From the NCBI GenBank assembly GCA_020160875.1, contig JAIUPE010000001.1, positions 62,001 to 126,000 of the forward strand: a DNA stretch of 64,000 bases, in the 5' to 3' direction. Made by a program: the position numbers and the translations under genes. This stretch comes from Pseudomonadota bacterium. Lineage in GTDB: Bacteria > Pseudomonadota > Alphaproteobacteria > Rhodospirillales > Rhodospirillaceae. This document shows, one piece after another, positions 1 through 8,662 of this stretch. Numbering within the stretch: the stretch's first letter is position 1; each line of letters begins with the position of its first letter. Under the pieces are notes generated by a model. That model worked only from the letters and a program-made list of their open reading frames with translations. It made no database searches and was not told the DNA's origin.

Positions 1-1
1 C

Positions 2-1045
2 GATGTGGCCGATGAACGCTTTGTTCTGCAGGCTTACGACACCGGCGGTACGCCGGAAGGGGCGACCGAAGCCGCGCAGCGCGCCCTGTCACACGGTGCG
101 CAACTCATCCTCGGTCCCCTCTTCTCGGCCGAAGCACACGCCATCGCGCCGACCGCCGATGCTGCCGGCGTCAACATCGTTGCCTTCTCCACCGATCCTA
201 CCATCGCGGGCGGGCGTGTGTTCGTGCTGGGGTTTCTTGTCCAGGAACAAGTCCGTCAGATGATCGCCTACGCGCGCGCGCAGGGCCTGACGCGCTTTGC
301 CGTGCTCGCACCGGAGTCCGACTATGGCCGCGCGGTGGTCGAGGCGTTCAACCGCTATGTGCCTGCCGGCGGCGGCCAAGTGACGAATGTTGCCTACTAT
401 AATGCCGATGGCACCAATCTAAATGACGTGGTGCGCGATCTCGCCGCCTACGATCGGCGCAAACAAGCTTTGGAAGCGCAAAAGGCCGAACTCGCTGGCA
501 AGGAAGACGAGATTTCGCAGCTCGCCCTCGAACGTCTCAGTCGCCTCGAGACCGTCGGTGAAGTCGACTTCGATGCGGTATTGCTGCCCGACCAAGGCGC
601 GCGTCTCACACAAGCCGCGACGCTGCTGCCGTTTTACGACATCGATTCGGGCCGTGTGCAGCTGCTGGGTACGATGCTGTGGAATACGCCGGGGCTCGGA
701 CGTGAGCCGGTGATGGTGGGCGGCGTTTATCCCGCCCCGCCGCAGGAATCGAACCGCCAGTTCTTCGTGCGCTATCGCGAGTTGTTCGGCCGCGCGGCGC
801 CCGGCATCGCCAGCCACGGTTATGACGCGGTCGCCCTCGCGGCCGTGCTCGCCCGCGGCGATTATCCGCAGCCGTTCTCGGCCGAAGCCATTACCAATCC
901 GTCGGGTTTCGCTGGCGTCGACGGGATCTTCCGTTTCCTGCCGAACGGCCTCTCGCAGCGCGGCTTCGCGATCATGCAGGTGACGCGTGAAGGCGCCACC
1001 GAGATCGAGAAAGCGCCGGCGACCTTCGAGGCGCCGGCGTCTTAA
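2..1045 (+). CDS. Penicillin-binding protein activator-like periplasmic binding protein (5' partial)
   Basis: The reading frame is open from the first bases of the window, so the true start lies upstream and the signal sequence is missing. The 346 or so visible residues have the type I periplasmic-binding fold of the Leu/Ile/Val receptor and LpoA/LppC-like family: motifs such as LILGPLFSAEA and FAVLAPESDYGR, and a late SHGYDAVALAA segment. A short charged helical insertion (about residues 150-185) interrupts the fold, as in alphaproteobacterial members annotated as PBP activators. In that family the protein is an outer-membrane lipoprotein stimulating peptidoglycan synthases, or a solute receptor; no transporter genes are adjacent, which favours the former. 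It converges with the SYLF gene only 10 bases away. Confidence 0.8.
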   Translation, partial: DVADERFVLQAYDTGGTPEGATEAAQRALSHGAQLILGPLFSAEAHAIAPTADAAGVNIVAFSTDPTIAGGRVFVLGFLVQEQVRQMIAYARAQGLTRFAVLAPESDYGRAVVEAFNRYVPAGGGQVTNVAYYNADGTNLNDVVRDLAAYDRRKQALEAQKAELAGKEDEISQLALERLSRLETVGEVDFDAVLLPDQGARLTQAATLLPFYDIDSGRVQLLGTMLWNTPGLGREPVMVGGVYPAPPQESNRQFFVRYRELFGRAAPGIASHGYDAVALAAVLARGDYPQPFSAEAITNPSGFAGVDGIFRFLPNGLSQRGFAIMQVTREGATEIEKAPATFEAPAS

Positions 1046-1055
1046 GCAAATCTGC

Positions 1056-1790
1056 TTACGGCGTTCCGGCGACAGGAGCAGCCTGCGCCGGGTACGCGTT
1101 CTTGGACAGAATATCCTTCAGGTTCGTCGCAGCGCCCAGTTGATTGCGTTGTACGATCGCGGTGGGGTTGTCGTTGCCCACGCCGTACACGGCCGCGTTC
1201 CAATCCCGGCGCGGCTTGATGACGGCACCTTCGAACGCGCCGCCCGCGAACAATCCCTTGCTTTGTGAATAGGCGACGATGTCCTTGCCGACGTGCGTCG
1301 TGGTGGCCGCTTCCGCGCCGACGCCCAGGGTGCCAAGCGTCATGCCGACGTTGGCGCCGATCTTGAATTCATCGTCGAGCACGGCGCTGAGGCCCTTCTC
1401 GGTCAGGATCATGAACACGACCGAGGCCGAATTCATGCCAGCTTGCAGGCCCAATGAGCCGGCGGTCATACGATAGAAAGCCGGATCGCCGAAATCGCCT
1501 TCGGGCTGACGCTTCAGCAGAACGCCATCTCCGTAAGCGCCACCGACAATGAACCCGAGCTTGTAATAGGACGGGATGATGAGCACGCCTTTGCTCCGCT
1601 GCAAAAGGTCGTCCATGTCGCCGGAGTTCTTCAGCTCTTCGCGCACTCGCGTCAGCGTGATCGCGGCTTCGTCCAGAATGTGGCGTGCGTCGAGTACGTC
1701 GTCTGCTTTCGCGACGCCGCTCATGGCGGTGCTCGCGGCCAGGGTCGCCATCAGGAAACTTGCCTGCCGGCGGGAAATGGGTTTTGTCAT
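1056..1790 (-). CDS. SYLF (Ysc84-type) lipid-binding domain protein, exported
   Basis: This 244-residue protein starts with a cleavable export signal containing a twin-arginine-like stretch (SRRQASFLMA) and an alanine-rich hydrophobic core ending near AKA at about residue 29. The mature part matches the bacterial Ysc84/SYLF domain: an N-terminal helix with DARHILDEAA, a SKGVLIIPSYYKLGF stretch, then glycine-rich segments (GGAYGDGVLL, TLGVGAEAATTTH). SYLF domains bind phosphoinositides in eukaryotes; bacterial members are periplasmic and of unknown role. The gene stands alone, converging on the upstream binding-protein gene. The family call is firm; function and Tat export are inferred. Confidence 0.85.
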   Translation of the reverse strand: MTKPISRRQASFLMATLAASTAMSGVAKADDVLDARHILDEAAITLTRVREELKNSGDMDDLLQRSKGVLIIPSYYKLGFIVGGAYGDGVLLKRQPEGDFGDPAFYRMTAGSLGLQAGMNSASVVFMILTEKGLSAVLDDEFKIGANVGMTLGTLGVGAEAATTTHVGKDIVAYSQSKGLFAGGAFEGAVIKPRRDWNAAVYGVGNDNPTAIVQRNQLGAATNLKDILSKNAYPAQAAPVAGTP

Positions 1791-1888
1791 CGTGGCCTCC
1801 GTTGATGGGGCGAGTGTTGCGGCGAAGTGCGCCTGAAGTAAGGCAGCGGTCGCAAAGCCGTTACAGACTTCGTAAAAGAATAAACGCG

Positions 1889-3142
1889 TTAACGAATGCC
1901 ACGCGCGAGTGCGTCGATATAGCGGCCCTGGAACAACGTGATGCCGAGCTGCTGGCCGACCTTCACCGCCGCTTCGGAGTCGCAGCGCGCAAGAATGGTA
2001 CGCCCCTTTTTGCGCTCGCGGATCATCTCCTTAAAGCGCTGACCCTGTTCAGTGCCGATGAAGGCCCCCATCTCCTGCGCCCAGCTGAGCTTGGCATAGG
2101 TCACGCCCAGGCGATTCGGATCGGCGAAGGGGAAGGTCTCGAGGCTGAGGCCGTCGATGCACACGCGGTAGCCGCGCTCGGTGACGAAGTCACGCGCGAA
2201 GGCGAAGCTGCCGGGGTCGGCGAACATGTCCTCGAGACGCATCTCAAGCACCACGTCCTGGCTGGATGGCGCAAAGTCGTCGTCGAAGGATAAGAACTCT
2301 TCCGACAGAACGGTCGAGACGTTCACGTTGATGCTGAAGCCATCGCGCACCAGTGTGCGGTCCTCGCGGCGCGCGATTTGTGCCATCACGCGGCGATCCA
2401 GAGTCTGCGTGAAGCGTTGGAACAGCCATGGATTGCTGGTGAGGTTCGTGCGCGGCATCAAGGTTTCGCGCAAGTCGGCGATAGACACAAAAACTTCCGT
2501 GAAAACGATTTCCGGCTTTCCGTCTTCAACGAACGCACACACCGGTTGACGGCGCGTGAAGCTCGAAAGATCGACGCGCGCGAGCGCATCTTCGGCCTTA
2601 CCCAATTCTGTCGGTGTAAGGGGCGTGCCGCGTTCCGGGCTATTGCGAAGAAGTTCGCGCGCCGCGATCAACTCGGGCAGCGTTTTGCGCACGCTCTTTT
2701 CCGAGCTCGCCGCTTGACGCATGGCGAATGTGAGCAGCTTGTCATAGTCCGACTTCATGTCGAACCAATTCGACAAGCGGTTCTTGCGTGCGTCGCTTTT
2801 GAACTTGGCGATGAGAGGGTCGCGCTCCCACAATTTCAGGAGCTTGAGCATCGCGCGCTCGGCCGTGGCCGTTTCATGATTCTCGAAGACCACCATCAGG
2901 TCCGAGTTGCGCATGCGGTACAGCTGCGCGGTGCGGGTGCGCGTGAGGTCCTCGAACACCGTTTCGGCGTTGCGCAAACTGTCCTTGTCGCGGTTTTCGG
3001 GCAGGAGACGCGACAGATGCAGGCGGATAACGCCGCGATCGCGGCTCCCCGGATCCAACGACTTCAAGTCGTCCAGGAAGCGCGCCTCGTGGCTGGCACC
3101 CAGCGGATGTGCGGCCGTACCGATTTGCGGTTCCATGCTCAT
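1889..3142 (-). CDS. Degenerate EAL-like domain protein, paralogue A
   Basis: This 417-residue protein lacks a signal peptide or membrane segment. Residues about 200-410 trace an EAL phosphodiesterase-like fold: FTEVFVS (216-218 in the EAL position), FSINVNVS, VVLEM, VCIDGLS around 329, YAKLSW, and a C-terminal FQGRYID near 404-410 resembling the usual QGYLFGRP end. The catalytic EAL triplet reads EVF and the DD pair is ID, so cyclic-di-GMP hydrolysis is unlikely. The N-terminal 150 residues (IRLHLSRLLPENR, LYRMRNSDLMVVF) are not recognised but are shared with the neighbour. Its start overlaps the neighbour's stop by 4 bases (ATGA), so the two are co-translated. The EAL relationship is a judgement by eye. 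Confidence 0.6.
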   Translation of the reverse strand: MSMEPQIGTAAHPLGASHEARFLDDLKSLDPGSRDRGVIRLHLSRLLPENRDKDSLRNAETVFEDLTRTRTAQLYRMRNSDLMVVFENHETATAERAMLKLLKLWERDPLIAKFKSDARKNRLSNWFDMKSDYDKLLTFAMRQAASSEKSVRKTLPELIAARELLRNSPERGTPLTPTELGKAEDALARVDLSSFTRRQPVCAFVEDGKPEIVFTEVFVSIADLRETLMPRTNLTSNPWLFQRFTQTLDRRVMAQIARREDRTLVRDGFSINVNVSTVLSEEFLSFDDDFAPSSQDVVLEMRLEDMFADPGSFAFARDFVTERGYRVCIDGLSLETFPFADPNRLGVTYAKLSWAQEMGAFIGTEQGQRFKEMIRERKKGRTILARCDSEAAVKVGQQLGITLFQGRYIDALARGIR

Positions 3143-4350
3143 TGTTTCAACCGGTTCGCACGCGCCTGCGGCGCCGGCGCTTTCTTGCGGTACGCGTCCA
3201 GGAAGTGGCCCTGGAAAACGCTGATGCCGGTCTTAAGGCCCCACTGCAGCGCATTGGCGGAATCGCAGCGCGACAGAATGACTTTCTCCGCGCCGATATT
3301 ATGCACGATAAAAGCCGCACTCTGGTTGGTCGCGGGATCCATCATGTCCAGAAGTTCGGGAGCCCAAATGATCTTGGCGTAGTCCGGCTTCATCAGCGCG
3401 ACGTCGAGCATCGCCAAGGCGGATGTCGAAAGGCCGTCGATCAGCACCGCGTGGCCCATGCTGGAAAGCACGTTTCGCGCGTCGAGGTACATATTGAAGT
3501 TCGTCAGAAGGTCAACGGCCTGGACTTCGATGATGACTTTCTGGCCCTGCTCAAGACGCTCGAGGAAGCTCGCGAAGGCTGGTGTAAAGATCGTTTCCAA
3601 GTTGAGATTGAGGCTCAGTGTCGGCGCGCCGCGGGCATCCGGATGCCGCAGCACGATGTCGAGCATGCGCAGGTCCATCGTGCGGGACAGATCCTGGAAT
3701 AGCGAGCGGTCGCCGAAAAGATTCCAATTGGGCGCAACGACGCGCTGCAGATCGCCGACGGACAGGAAGAATTCGTAGAACTCGATCGACGGCGCCTTGG
3801 TTTCCGCATCGAGGCGGATCGCCACCTGGTCGCGCACGAACGGCACGACATTCAGGAACGCGAGTTTCTTATGGATTTCATCGAGTGCCGCGGGCGTTAC
3901 GGTCGGCAGTGGCGGCGCGGTTGCGTCGGGCTGCGTGCCTTGAGCTTCCTGGCGCAACTGTTGCGCAGCGTGGATGGCCATGGCGGCGTCGAGCTGTAGA
4001 TCGTACCAAACGACGAAGCGGTCGTTGCCCTGATCGTCGTCGAGGGTGAGCGGGTCGCCCTCGAACAGCTTGCGGATCCGGTGAATGATGTTGTTGACGT
4101 CGCGCTGTGCGCCGCCGCCGACGATCATCGCAAGATCGTCGTTGGTCAGGCTGAAGATTTGCACCTGACGTCCGCTTTCCAAGGTGCGGAACATGCGCGT
4201 GACGATTTTGATGCGCACCGGCGTGCGATTGGCCGGCAGGAGTTTGGACAGGCGCAGATGCACGACCTTGCGCCCTTCCGGATTGCGGCGCATCCGGTCG
4301 AGCGTGTCGACGAGCAGAGTCTCTTGATAGCCTCTGGCGCCTTGGTTCAT
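3139..4350 (-). CDS. Degenerate EAL-like domain protein, paralogue B
   Basis: This is the first gene of the pair, 403 residues and soluble. It shares the layout of paralogue A: VHLRLSKLLPANR and IFSLTNDDLAMIV in the N-terminal region, then an EAL-like core with FYEFFLSV (EFF at about 193-195 replacing EAL), TLSLNLNLE, VIIEVQAVD, VLIDGLS near 304, YAKIIW, LSRCDS and FQGHFLD near 379. Both copies keep CDS in the segment before the final strand and QG at the end but lack intact EAL and DDFG catalytic motifs. A proline/alanine linker (about 136-152) separates the halves. A role as a non-enzymatic c-di-GMP sensor or scaffold is possible but unproven. Confidence 0.6.
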   Translation of the reverse strand: MNQGARGYQETLLVDTLDRMRRNPEGRKVVHLRLSKLLPANRTPVRIKIVTRMFRTLESGRQVQIFSLTNDDLAMIVGGGAQRDVNNIIHRIRKLFEGDPLTLDDDQGNDRFVVWYDLQLDAAMAIHAAQQLRQEAQGTQPDATAPPLPTVTPAALDEIHKKLAFLNVVPFVRDQVAIRLDAETKAPSIEFYEFFLSVGDLQRVVAPNWNLFGDRSLFQDLSRTMDLRMLDIVLRHPDARGAPTLSLNLNLETIFTPAFASFLERLEQGQKVIIEVQAVDLLTNFNMYLDARNVLSSMGHAVLIDGLSTSALAMLDVALMKPDYAKIIWAPELLDMMDPATNQSAAFIVHNIGAEKVILSRCDSANALQWGLKTGISVFQGHFLDAYRKKAPAPQARANRLKQ

Positions 4351-4639
4351 CGTTTCGTGTCGCTCAACCTTTACGAGTTTAACGCCATACCGCCCGTTTC
4401 CGGCGGTTCAAAAACCTGCGCGGCGGTCGTTCGTGGCGCGACTTTAAGCCCATTTGGTCCGATGGTGAACGGTAACCATTTGGAAAAGATTAACAAATAT
4501 TCTTTTTCTCGCCGGGTGCCTTTGGCCTGGGTCCCCGGTATCGCCATCGTCTCCGATGGGGGCGTCCTTTATCATGAGCCCGAACCCGCGCGAAAGCTGT
4601 GGAACCCACCCTTTTTGACCCCCGGTTACGAACCGATAT
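4351..4639. promoter_or_regulatory. Divergent intergenic region between EAL-like pair and hldE
   Basis: These 289 bases contain no convincing gene. They are AT-richer than the flanking genes around 4470-4510, consistent with promoters for the minus-strand pair. No ribosome binding site stands out before either start. Near hldE there is a TTGACC box at 4615-4620 and a palindrome at 4623-4635, described separately. Confidence 0.5.
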
Positions 4640-4642
4640 ATG
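4615..4642 (+). promoter_or_regulatory. Candidate hldE promoter with embedded palindrome CGGTTACGAACCG
   Basis: A TTGACC box at 4615-4620 is followed after 16 bases by TATATG at 4637-4642. The spacer holds a perfect 5-3-5 palindrome (CGGTT-ACG-AACCG, 4623-4635) placed like an operator. The -10 box overlaps the ATG at 4640, so either this is coincidence or the real initiation codon is elsewhere. No Shine-Dalgarno sequence precedes the ATG. Confidence 0.3.
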
Positions 4643-6142
4643 ACCACTGCCTCCGACCCCGCCCTTGATGATTTGGTCGCCCTCGCGGCGGTCCTCGGTA
4701 AGTTTCCAAGCCGGCGCGTCCTATGCGTGGGGGACGTCATGGTCGACCACTCCACCTATGGCGAAGTGAAGAGGATCTCGCCGGAAGCCCCTGTGCCCGT
4801 GGTGCGGATCACCCGCGAAACCAGCGAGCTCGGCGGCGCGGGCAATGTCGTGCGCAATATCGCCTCTCTTGGTGCGTCCTGCGCCTTTGTCGCTGCGATT
4901 GGCGATGACCGCGCCGGCCAGGAGGTCAGCAATCTCCTCGCCCGTTTGCCAGTGGAGCCCTATCTGCGTGTTTCTCGGCAGCGCGAGACGACGATCAAGA
5001 ACCGCTTTTTCAGCCTCGACGGTCATCACCTCCTGCGCGCGGATCGTGAAACCCGCCTCCCACTGGCGCCCAATGACGCCGCCGACGTGATGCGCGCGGT
5101 CACGTCCGAACTCCTGCGGGCCGAAGCCGTGATCCTGTCGGACTATGGCAAGGGCGTACTGTCCGGTGATATCGCTCAAGCCATCATCACGGCGGCCAAA
5201 GCCCAGCGTAAGCCGGTCATCGTCGATCCTAAAGGCACCGACTATGGCCGCTACATGGGTGCGGCCGTGCTCACGCCCAACCGCGCCGAACTTGCCGAGG
5301 CGACGGGTCTTCCCGTCGACACCACGGAAAACCTTGTCACCGCCGCGCGCGGGCTGTGCCGCGACGTCGGTGTCAGTGCCGTGCTGGTCACGCGCTCCGG
5401 TGAGGGCATGACCCTCGTGACCGCCGACGGCGCAGTGCATCATCAGCCCGCCGAAACGCGGGAAGTCGCCGACGTGACCGGCGCGGGCGATACCGTGATC
5501 GCGACGCTGTCTCTTGCTTTGGCGTGCAATGCGCCGCTCCCTGTCGCCATGCGTCTCGCCAATATTGCCGCCGGCGTCGTTGTTGGCCGTCACGGGACCG
5601 CGATCGTGAGTGTCCAGGACATCATGACCGCGATGCGTCAGGCGGGCCTCGCCAGCGTCGAACACAAAGTCGTCGACCGCGCCGCAGCCGTGGCGCGCGT
5701 CATGGCGTGGCGCAATGCCGGGCTGAAGGTCGGCTTCACCAACGGCTGTTTCGATCTCCTGCATCCGGGCCATGTCTCGCTGCTGCGCCAGGCGCGGGGC
5801 GCCTGCGACCGTCTGGTCGTCGCGCTCAATTCAGATGCATCGGTGAAACGTCTGAAGGGCGAAAGCCGCCCCGTACAAACCGAAGCGGCTCGCGCGGCTG
5901 TGATGGCCTCGCTCGCCTCGGCCGATCTCGTCACCGTCTTTGAGGAAGACACGCCTCTTGCCTTGATCGAAGCCTTACGGCCAGATGTACTGGTGAAGGG
6001 CGCGGACTATTCGCGGCAGGCCGTGGTCGGCGGGGATCTCGTGGAAAGTTATGGTGGACGCGTCGTGCTCGCCGATCTTGTCCCGTCATTTTCCACGACT
6101 GCCACCATCACCGCGCTCAAGGGCGCGCGTACTGTTTCATAG
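4640..6142 (+). CDS. hldE: Bifunctional heptose-7-phosphate kinase / heptose-1-phosphate adenylyltransferase
   Basis: HldE (RfaE) phosphorylates D-glycero-D-manno-heptose 7-phosphate and then adenylylates the 1-phosphate, making ADP-heptose for the LPS inner core. The 500 residues show both domains. The N-terminal PfkB/ribokinase domain (about 25-330) has VGDVMVDHSTYGEVKRISPE, GGAGNVVRN and the catalytic DVTGAGDTV. The C-terminal nucleotidyltransferase (about 350-500) has the TNGCFDLLHPGH nucleotide-binding motif, LKGESRPVQTE and VLVKGADY. Length and order match the fused enterobacterial form. A small lipoprotein gene follows after 11 bases and may be co-transcribed. Start choice rests on alignment with the family, because no ribosome binding site is evident. 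Confidence 0.97.
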   Translation: MTTASDPALDDLVALAAVLGKFPSRRVLCVGDVMVDHSTYGEVKRISPEAPVPVVRITRETSELGGAGNVVRNIASLGASCAFVAAIGDDRAGQEVSNLLARLPVEPYLRVSRQRETTIKNRFFSLDGHHLLRADRETRLPLAPNDAADVMRAVTSELLRAEAVILSDYGKGVLSGDIAQAIITAAKAQRKPVIVDPKGTDYGRYMGAAVLTPNRAELAEATGLPVDTTENLVTAARGLCRDVGVSAVLVTRSGEGMTLVTADGAVHHQPAETREVADVTGAGDTVIATLSLALACNAPLPVAMRLANIAAGVVVGRHGTAIVSVQDIMTAMRQAGLASVEHKVVDRAAAVARVMAWRNAGLKVGFTNGCFDLLHPGHVSLLRQARGACDRLVVALNSDASVKRLKGESRPVQTEAARAAVMASLASADLVTVFEEDTPLALIEALRPDVLVKGADYSRQAVVGGDLVESYGGRVVLADLVPSFSTTATITALKGARTVS

Positions 6143-6153
6143 AGCGGGGGCTC

Positions 6154-6546
6154 ATGTCGCAACACACACTTCGTCTTGCTTGCGCGACGCTTGCGACGTT
6201 CGTGCTGGCAAGCTGCGTGCAGGGGCCGAACGATCGTTTCCCGCGCTTCCGGCAAGACATAAACATCGTGCCGCCGGGCCCGCCGCCGGCCGTAATCCGC
6301 CAGCCCGTGGTGCCCGAGATGCTCGTGCCCTGCCGCGGGCATGTGCTTGTGCCTGCGCTCGGCATGACGTTTGTCTCGAAAGGCGCGAACGCGCCCGGCA
6401 CCGGTCAGTACATGCGCGAGGAAAATCTCACGCCCCCGTACCGCATCCTGCCGCCGGGCGTCATCGTCACCAAGGAGCAGAACCCCGCGCGGGTGAACGT
6501 CGAACTCGATGCACAGAAGCGCATCATCGGCCTCTATTGCGGTTAA
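6154..6546 (+). CDS. Small secreted lipoprotein, function unknown
   Basis: A 130-residue protein with a short positively charged N-terminus, hydrophobic core and lipobox (VLASC, Cys at about residue 21), so it should be lipid-modified and periplasmic. The mature part is rich in proline and arginine (NIVPPGPPPAVIRQP) and includes VPCRGHVLVPALGMTFVSKG and a C-terminal cysteine. It begins 11 bases after hldE and is followed by a strong terminator, so it probably closes the hldE transcript. I do not recognise the family. Confidence 0.75.
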   Translation: MSQHTLRLACATLATFVLASCVQGPNDRFPRFRQDINIVPPGPPPAVIRQPVVPEMLVPCRGHVLVPALGMTFVSKGANAPGTGQYMREENLTPPYRILPPGVIVTKEQNPARVNVELDAQKRIIGLYCG

Positions 6547-6586
6547 CGAAAAATCGCCTTTGGGCGCACACTCTAATTCTACCGTG

Positions 6587-6627
6587 AACGCCGTCTGACC
6601 CTCGTCGGGCGGCGTTTTCTCTTTCTT
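6587..6627 (+). terminator. Rho-independent terminator after the hldE-lipoprotein unit
   Basis: The arms AACGCCG (6587-6593) and CGGCGTT (6610-6616) can pair, and the 3' arm runs straight into a pyrimidine-rich tail, TTTTCTCTTTCTT. The shape is the usual alphaproteobacterial intrinsic terminator on the plus strand. Confidence 0.8.
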
Positions 6628-6715
6628 CACATCGCCCGCGCCTCCGCAACCGTTGCGACATCTCGCATCGGAAGGCCGGCGCGCGCCTTCAGCTCATCCG
6701 CAAAGGTCTACGCAT

Positions 6716-7714
6716 ATGAAAAAGCTACCGAATTGGAATATCTCTCAAGACTCTGCCCGGCGTTTATCAAGCCTCTTGGACAAGGCCACCGAACTCGGAA
6801 TCGACGCTGACGCCGTGACCGAAGCAGGCCTTCCCGCCTGGCGGACGCTGACGGCGCTCCAACTTGCCGCCGACTCGGCCGAAGGTCCGAAGCGAGACCG
6901 CTTCCTCGCCCGTGCCCAGGACGCGCTCCGTGCCCTCGACGCCAAAAGGCATGGCAAACTTCTCCAACAGTTCCAGGCACGGCTGCTCGCTCTGCAAGGC
7001 CGCGGCGGCGACGACGAGATCGCGCATGTCACGGACGGGGAATTGGTCATTCCGGAATCGCTGCAGACGCCGGCGGTGGTCAGCGCGCTAAGGGAAGCGG
7101 CAGCAAACGCGCAAGTGCCGCTCGATCGTTTGCGGGTGGGCTCAACGGCAAACGCCGTAAATCCCGCCACCAACGCTCCGCAGTTCGCTGACCCGCTCGC
7201 AAACCCCATGGAGGAGATTACCGTCACGGCGGACCGGTCCGGCTTCGCACCCCAGCCAGGCGATGAGGAAATGCTGGCGCGCCTGATATTTAGCGAAGGC
7301 GCCGACCACTACGCAAAGCATCCTGAAGCCTTCCCAGCCATCGGGTGGAGCGTCATCAATCGGATACGCGCACCTCGCTTTGTGGAGGCGAATGACCTTC
7401 AAACAGTCATCCAAGCAAAGGGTCAATTCAATGCGGTAGGCCAGAAACTTCCTGGCGGGAGGGCCAGTCGCTGGGATCTCTCTGCGCATCCCGAAGCACT
7501 CGTAGGATCAGATAAGTCGGCATATGCTACTGCGCGCGAAACTGCCCGACAGCTATTGAATGGTGAATTGAACGATGAAACGGGCGGCGCACAATATTTT
7601 CATAGCGCGCCGGAGACGCCGCCGAGTTTTCAGAACATGCTTGGTCGAAACGCGATAGAGCCGATAGGTCCAGAGATAGGCAAGTTCAAGTTCTTCAGGA
7701 ACACAAGGAAATGA
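6716..7714 (+). CDS. SleB-like cell-wall hydrolase with phage-like N-terminal region
   Basis: About 332 residues from the ATG at 6716, chosen because AAGG lies nine bases upstream; an in-frame TTG at 6653 is less likely. The C-terminal 150 residues resemble the SleB/Hydrolase_2 lytic transglycosylase family: MLARLIFSEGA, a conserved SVINRI, VIQAKGQF and TGGAQYFHS. The N-terminal half is alpha-helical and charged, followed by AHVTDGELVIPESLQTP and MEEITVTADR, a style met in phage-encoded or secreted lysins. No signal peptide is visible, so export would need holin, phage or a contact-dependent secretion system. Base composition drops noticeably toward the 3' half, unlike neighbours, suggesting transfer. 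The stop overlaps the next start by four bases. Confidence 0.7.
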   Translation: MKKLPNWNISQDSARRLSSLLDKATELGIDADAVTEAGLPAWRTLTALQLAADSAEGPKRDRFLARAQDALRALDAKRHGKLLQQFQARLLALQGRGGDDEIAHVTDGELVIPESLQTPAVVSALREAAANAQVPLDRLRVGSTANAVNPATNAPQFADPLANPMEEITVTADRSGFAPQPGDEEMLARLIFSEGADHYAKHPEAFPAIGWSVINRIRAPRFVEANDLQTVIQAKGQFNAVGQKLPGGRASRWDLSAHPEALVGSDKSAYATARETARQLLNGELNDETGGAQYFHSAPETPPSFQNMLGRNAIEPIGPEIGKFKFFRNTRK

Positions 7715-8145
7715 GAATTTCTCGACATCTCACCACAATGCTTGCGATCTGTATTCTGGGCGCTTGCGGGGAAAAGGGCGAAGAGCCTTATAGCTGTAAG
7801 AAAGATCCGAAGGTCGTTGAAAAATGTCGATGGTTTGCCGGTGCTATGAATCTTACAGCGAGCAACGGCATAATGTTGTTCTCCCGCGATGATGAAACGT
7901 TAAGTTATGTCGTCGCAAACAATTCGCCTCTTCCGTCGATCGATTTCAAACCAGGCTCCGCCTACATCGGCGAATTTGAGATTTGCCCGTACGCTCCGGT
8001 GTATAGTGAGCGCTACCAGTACGATGAAAAATGGACGTGCATAAATGACGCACGAAATGTCGAAGAATTGCCTTGGGATGGACCACCCGAGCGCTATTGC
8101 GAACTGATGCCAAATGGCCGCTGGTGTAAGAAAGCTACACCCTAG
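7711..8145 (+). CDS. Cysteine-rich small lipoprotein paired with the hydrolase
   Basis: A 144-residue protein whose ATG overlaps the stop of the upstream hydrolase (ATGA). It has a lipoprotein signal (ILGAC, Cys at about residue 19) and at least six further cysteines in the mature domain (for example EPYSCKKDP, FEICPYAP, ERYCELM, GRWCKKA), implying disulfides in the periplasm. The coding sequence is AT-richer than the surrounding genes. Translational coupling with a cell-wall hydrolase suggests an inhibitor, immunity partner or lysis accessory protein, but this is inference; no family is recognised. Its last 11 bases overlap the convergent mmcB gene. Confidence 0.7.
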   Translation: MRISRHLTTMLAICILGACGEKGEEPYSCKKDPKVVEKCRWFAGAMNLTASNGIMLFSRDDETLSYVVANNSPLPSIDFKPGSAYIGEFEICPYAPVYSERYQYDEKWTCINDARNVEELPWDGPPERYCELMPNGRWCKKATP

Positions 8146-8662
8146 GGTCCACCACGCCCGCCAGTCGCTGGCCGGCGGACAGCGCAAACCTCAACGTCAG
8201 CGCCTTGCGCCGTGATGCATGCAGTGGATGTTGCTGCGCCGGGCGCATGATCGCGGCGGTGTGGGCGTCGGCCATCACCACGCCGACGTTCTCGGGCAGG
8301 ATCTGCCAGGGGAAGTGCGGCGGAACGGCGAAGGAGAAGGCGTCGCAGTAGGGCACGTACTCCAACCACTTCGCGTCGCCCCGAAAATCCTCCGGCGTGC
8401 TTTTCACTTCCACCATCAGGATGGTGCCGGCTTCGTTGAGGCCGACCACGTCGGCGCGGCGGCCGTTACCGAGTTTGAATTCCACCAGGGTCGAGAAGCC
8501 GAGATCGCCCAGCCAGCGGCACACACCGCGCGTAACAGCAGCCGTGACCACCTGCGGCGGCGGCCGCACCCGCGAACGCACCGGGCCGGGCTTGCTGAGG
8601 TCGATTTCAGCGCCGCCCGTGACAGGTGTCCCAAGTAGGTCTGACAATTCTGGAATGTTCAT
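8135..8662 (-). CDS. mmcB: MmcB-family DNA repair protein
   Basis: From the ATG at 8662 this encodes 175 residues. The core has a restriction-endonuclease-like pattern: [44 protein letters not shown] and [10 protein letters not shown], matching MmcB, a putative nuclease of the mitomycin-C damage response in Caulobacter. The E-x-R-RAD...E-x-K residues would form the catalytic site. The first reading frame ATG fits better than the upstream GTG at 8839, which would run far into the panD coding region on the other strand. The gene stands alone, divergent from panD. Confidence 0.9.
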   Translation of the reverse strand: MNIPELSDLLGTPVTGGAEIDLSKPGPVRSRVRPPPQVVTAAVTRGVCRWLGDLGFSTLVEFKLGNGRRADVVGLNEAGTILMVEVKSTPEDFRGDAKWLEYVPYCDAFSFAVPPHFPWQILPENVGVVMADAHTAAIMRPAQQHPLHASRRKALTLRFALSAGQRLAGVVDPRV

